Shown here one piece after another: positions 5,264 through 6,842 of a DNA stretch of 6,842 nucleotides. Position 1 is the first letter of the stretch; every line of letters starts with the position of its first letter. The DNA comes from an uncultured Prevotella sp. (GTDB lineage: Bacteria > Bacteroidota > Bacteroidia > Bacteroidales > Bacteroidaceae). The notes under the pieces were generated by a model, which saw nothing but the letters and a program-made list of their open reading frames with translations, did not search any database and was not told where the DNA came from. Made by a program: the position numbers and the translations under genes. The stretch lies in the NCBI GenBank assembly GCA_937906765.1, contig CALCUV010000205.1, positions 1 to 6,842 on the forward strand, read 5' to 3'.

Positions 5264-5920
5264 GTGATTCAAATTCAAGGAATACATAAGTCCTTTGGCA
5301 CGCTTGAGGTGCTTAAAGGAATTGATTTGCACATTCAAAAGAAAGAGGTGGTGAGTATTGTCGGACCGAGTGGCGCCGGTAAGACTACGCTACTTCAGGT
5401 TCTTGGCACGCTTCACAAACCCGACTCTGGTTCGCTTCACATTAATGGTGTGGACGTCCTGTCACTAAAAGGCAACGAACTTGCAAAGTTTCGCAACCGC
5501 CATTTAGGGTTTGTTTTCCAATTCCATCAGTTGCTCCCCGAATTTACGGCACTTGAAAACGTCATGGTGCCAGGTCTTTTGGCGGGTGAGAAAGAGCGCG
5601 ACTTGCGCAAGCGTGCAGCCGAACTTTTAGACTATTTAAAGTTGTCAACACGCTTTGAGCATAAGCCCTCAGAACTTTCTGGGGGCGAAAAACAGCGTGT
5701 TGCCGTTGCGCGTGCGTTGATGAACCGCCCCGATGTGATTCTTGCTGATGAACCCTCGGGAAGTTTGGACACGCACAACAAACAGGAACTCCATAGTTTG
5801 TTTTTTGAATTGCGCGACACGTTTGATCAGACGTTCGTCATCGTAACCCACGACGAGGAACTCTCGCGCATCACAGACCGCACCATTCACATGATGGACG
5901 GCATCATTGTTGATGCATAG
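5264..5920 (+). CDS. lolD: ABC transporter ATP-binding protein, LolD-like
   Basis: This 218-aa ATPase belongs to the LolD/MacB class. All expected motifs are intact: Walker A GPSGAGKT (34-41), Q-loop glutamine Q86 in the LolD-like [16 protein letters not shown] stretch (85-100), signature LSGGE (138-142), Walker B ILADE with catalytic E163, D-loop SGSLD (165-169) and switch histidine H196 in VTHD. The [16 protein letters not shown] stretch is characteristic of LolD, which powers release of lipoproteins from the inner membrane with its LolC/E permeases. No permease gene is adjacent, so assignment to lipoprotein release rather than a MacB-type exporter rests on similarity. The start is GTG at 5264, 12 bases after the dedA stop; no ATG lies in frame between the two. 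The N-terminus [12 protein letters not shown] fits the family. Confidence 0.92.
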   Translation: MIQIQGIHKSFGTLEVLKGIDLHIQKKEVVSIVGPSGAGKTTLLQVLGTLHKPDSGSLHINGVDVLSLKGNELAKFRNRHLGFVFQFHQLLPEFTALENVMVPGLLAGEKERDLRKRAAELLDYLKLSTRFEHKPSELSGGEKQRVAVARALMNRPDVILADEPSGSLDTHNKQELHSLFFELRDTFDQTFVIVTHDEELSRITDRTIHMMDGIIVDA

Positions 5921-5944
5921 GCGGACTTAAATATCACACTCTCA

Positions 5945-6784
5945 ATGATTAAGATAGGACAATACAATACACTTCGCATCACCCGTTTCACCGACCACGG
6001 CGCCTACCTTGACGCAGGAAAAGAATTGGGCGACATCCTGTTGCCCAAGCAATACGTGAAACCCGAAATGCGTCCGGGTACGGAAGTCGAGGTTATCGTT
6101 TACCTTGACCAGCAAGACCGATTGGTGGCAACAACTGAAAAAGCGCTTGCCGTTGTGGGCGACTTTGCACATCTGCGTGTGGCGTGGGTGAATGAATACG
6201 GCGCTTTCTTGGATTGGGGATTGATGAAGGACCTCTTCGTGCCCTTCCGCGAGCAAAAGTTGCGCATGGTGAAAGACCATAGTTACACCGTTCACGTTCA
6301 CATTGACCCCGAAACAGCCCGCATCGTGGCTTCGGCAAAAGTAGAACGCTATCTCCAATCTGCAAACTTCACCGATTACCACAAGGGTGAGGAAGTCGAT
6401 ATGCTCATTTGGCAAAAGACAGACCTCGGTTTCAAAGTCATTGTCAACAATAAGCACCAAGGACAAATCTATGACAATCAGATTTACGAAAATCTCCATA
6501 GCGGCATGCGCGTTCGTGGCACTGTGGTCAACGTTCGCCCTGACGGAAAACTCGACCTCAGCGTACAGAAGATTGGTAAGGGACGCTTCAAGGATTTTGC
6601 CGAAGAACTTCTTGACGCTTTAGAATCAGCGCCCAACGGTTTCTTGCCTTTCACCGATAAATCCCCATCAGAGGAAATCGCCGAACGTTTTGGCGTGAGC
6701 AAAAAGACGTTTAAGAAAGCGCTTGGCAATCTCTATCGTGAGCGCAAGGTGGAACTCCTTCCCGACGGTGTGAAATTGGTTTAG
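5945..6784 (+). CDS. cvfB: S1 RNA-binding domain protein, CvfB-like
   Basis: This 279-aa protein has the CvfB layout: S1-type domains at about 1-66, 70-133 and 145-208, then a winged helix at about 220-279. The C-terminal block FLPFTDKSPSEEIAERFGVS (233-252), followed by KKTFKKALGNLYRE, is the family's most recognisable part. The S1 domains show the usual G-A-(Y/F)-L-D strand (19-23 and 86-90). CvfB was described in Staphylococcus aureus as an RNA-binding factor affecting virulence gene expression and also occurs widely in Bacteroidota; the role here is likely RNA binding, target unknown. It starts 24 bases after the lolD-like gene and is presumably co-transcribed. The N-terminal ATG (MIKIGQYNTL) agrees with relatives. 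The remaining 58 bases after it contain no gene or terminator I can support. Confidence 0.92.
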   Translation: MIKIGQYNTLRITRFTDHGAYLDAGKELGDILLPKQYVKPEMRPGTEVEVIVYLDQQDRLVATTEKALAVVGDFAHLRVAWVNEYGAFLDWGLMKDLFVPFREQKLRMVKDHSYTVHVHIDPETARIVASAKVERYLQSANFTDYHKGEEVDMLIWQKTDLGFKVIVNNKHQGQIYDNQIYENLHSGMRVRGTVVNVRPDGKLDLSVQKIGKGRFKDFAEELLDALESAPNGFLPFTDKSPSEEIAERFGVSKKTFKKALGNLYRERKVELLPDGVKLV

Positions 6785-6842
6785 ATATATTGCTGTCCGG
6801 TAAATATAGATAACTCTTTGTTTGATGGATAGTTGTACTCAT

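Noticed and set aside
5942..6499. 185-codon minus-strand ORF
   Set aside because: It lies wholly opposite the well-supported cvfB-like gene and resembles no protein I know; it is an antisense shadow.

Overview
The window looks like a chromosomal segment from a member of the Bacteroidota, probably Bacteroidales and perhaps Prevotella-like. The evidence is the Bacteroidales-type 23S 3' end and 5S rRNA, AT-rich leaders without Shine-Dalgarno sites, and promoter elements of the Bacteroidota type (TTTG, 19 bp, TAnnTTTG). The genus is inferred, not proven.

Layout. (1) 1-598 is the end of an rRNA operon: the 3' part of 23S (with the sarcin-ricin loop), a spacer with an 18-bp tandem repeat, the complete 5S gene and a strong intrinsic terminator. 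(2) 599-3765 is an AT-rich accessory region. It holds a consensus promoter followed by two very short, translationally overlapping ORFs and a tetranucleotide repeat. A 22-bp hairpin then abuts a second -7 element. Next come an unrecognised 198-aa protein with an E-H-x-x-P motif, a 468-aa leucine-rich-repeat chimera, and a free-standing 101-aa acidic protein that is a paralogue of the last 101 residues of the chimera. A terminator hairpin and a possible 25-codon membrane peptide end the region. (3) 3778-6784 is more conventional: a DUF554 membrane protein with its own terminator, then a tight run of dedA-family, lolD-like and cvfB-like genes (gaps of 12 and 24 bp), probably one transcription unit.

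How the genes fit together. The right half is envelope and RNA housekeeping: a DedA-family membrane protein, an ATPase of the lipoprotein-release/MacB class and an S1-domain RNA-binding protein. The cargo between rRNA operon and housekeeping genes looks acquired and rearranged. By hand count, GC falls from about 50% in the LRR-coding part of the 468-aa gene to about 30% in its C-terminal part, exactly across an acidic linker, and the C-terminal domain recurs as a separate gene. I regard this LRR/acidic-domain pair, with the EHxxP protein upstream, as the best candidate for an undescribed system, but nothing in the sequence proves a function.
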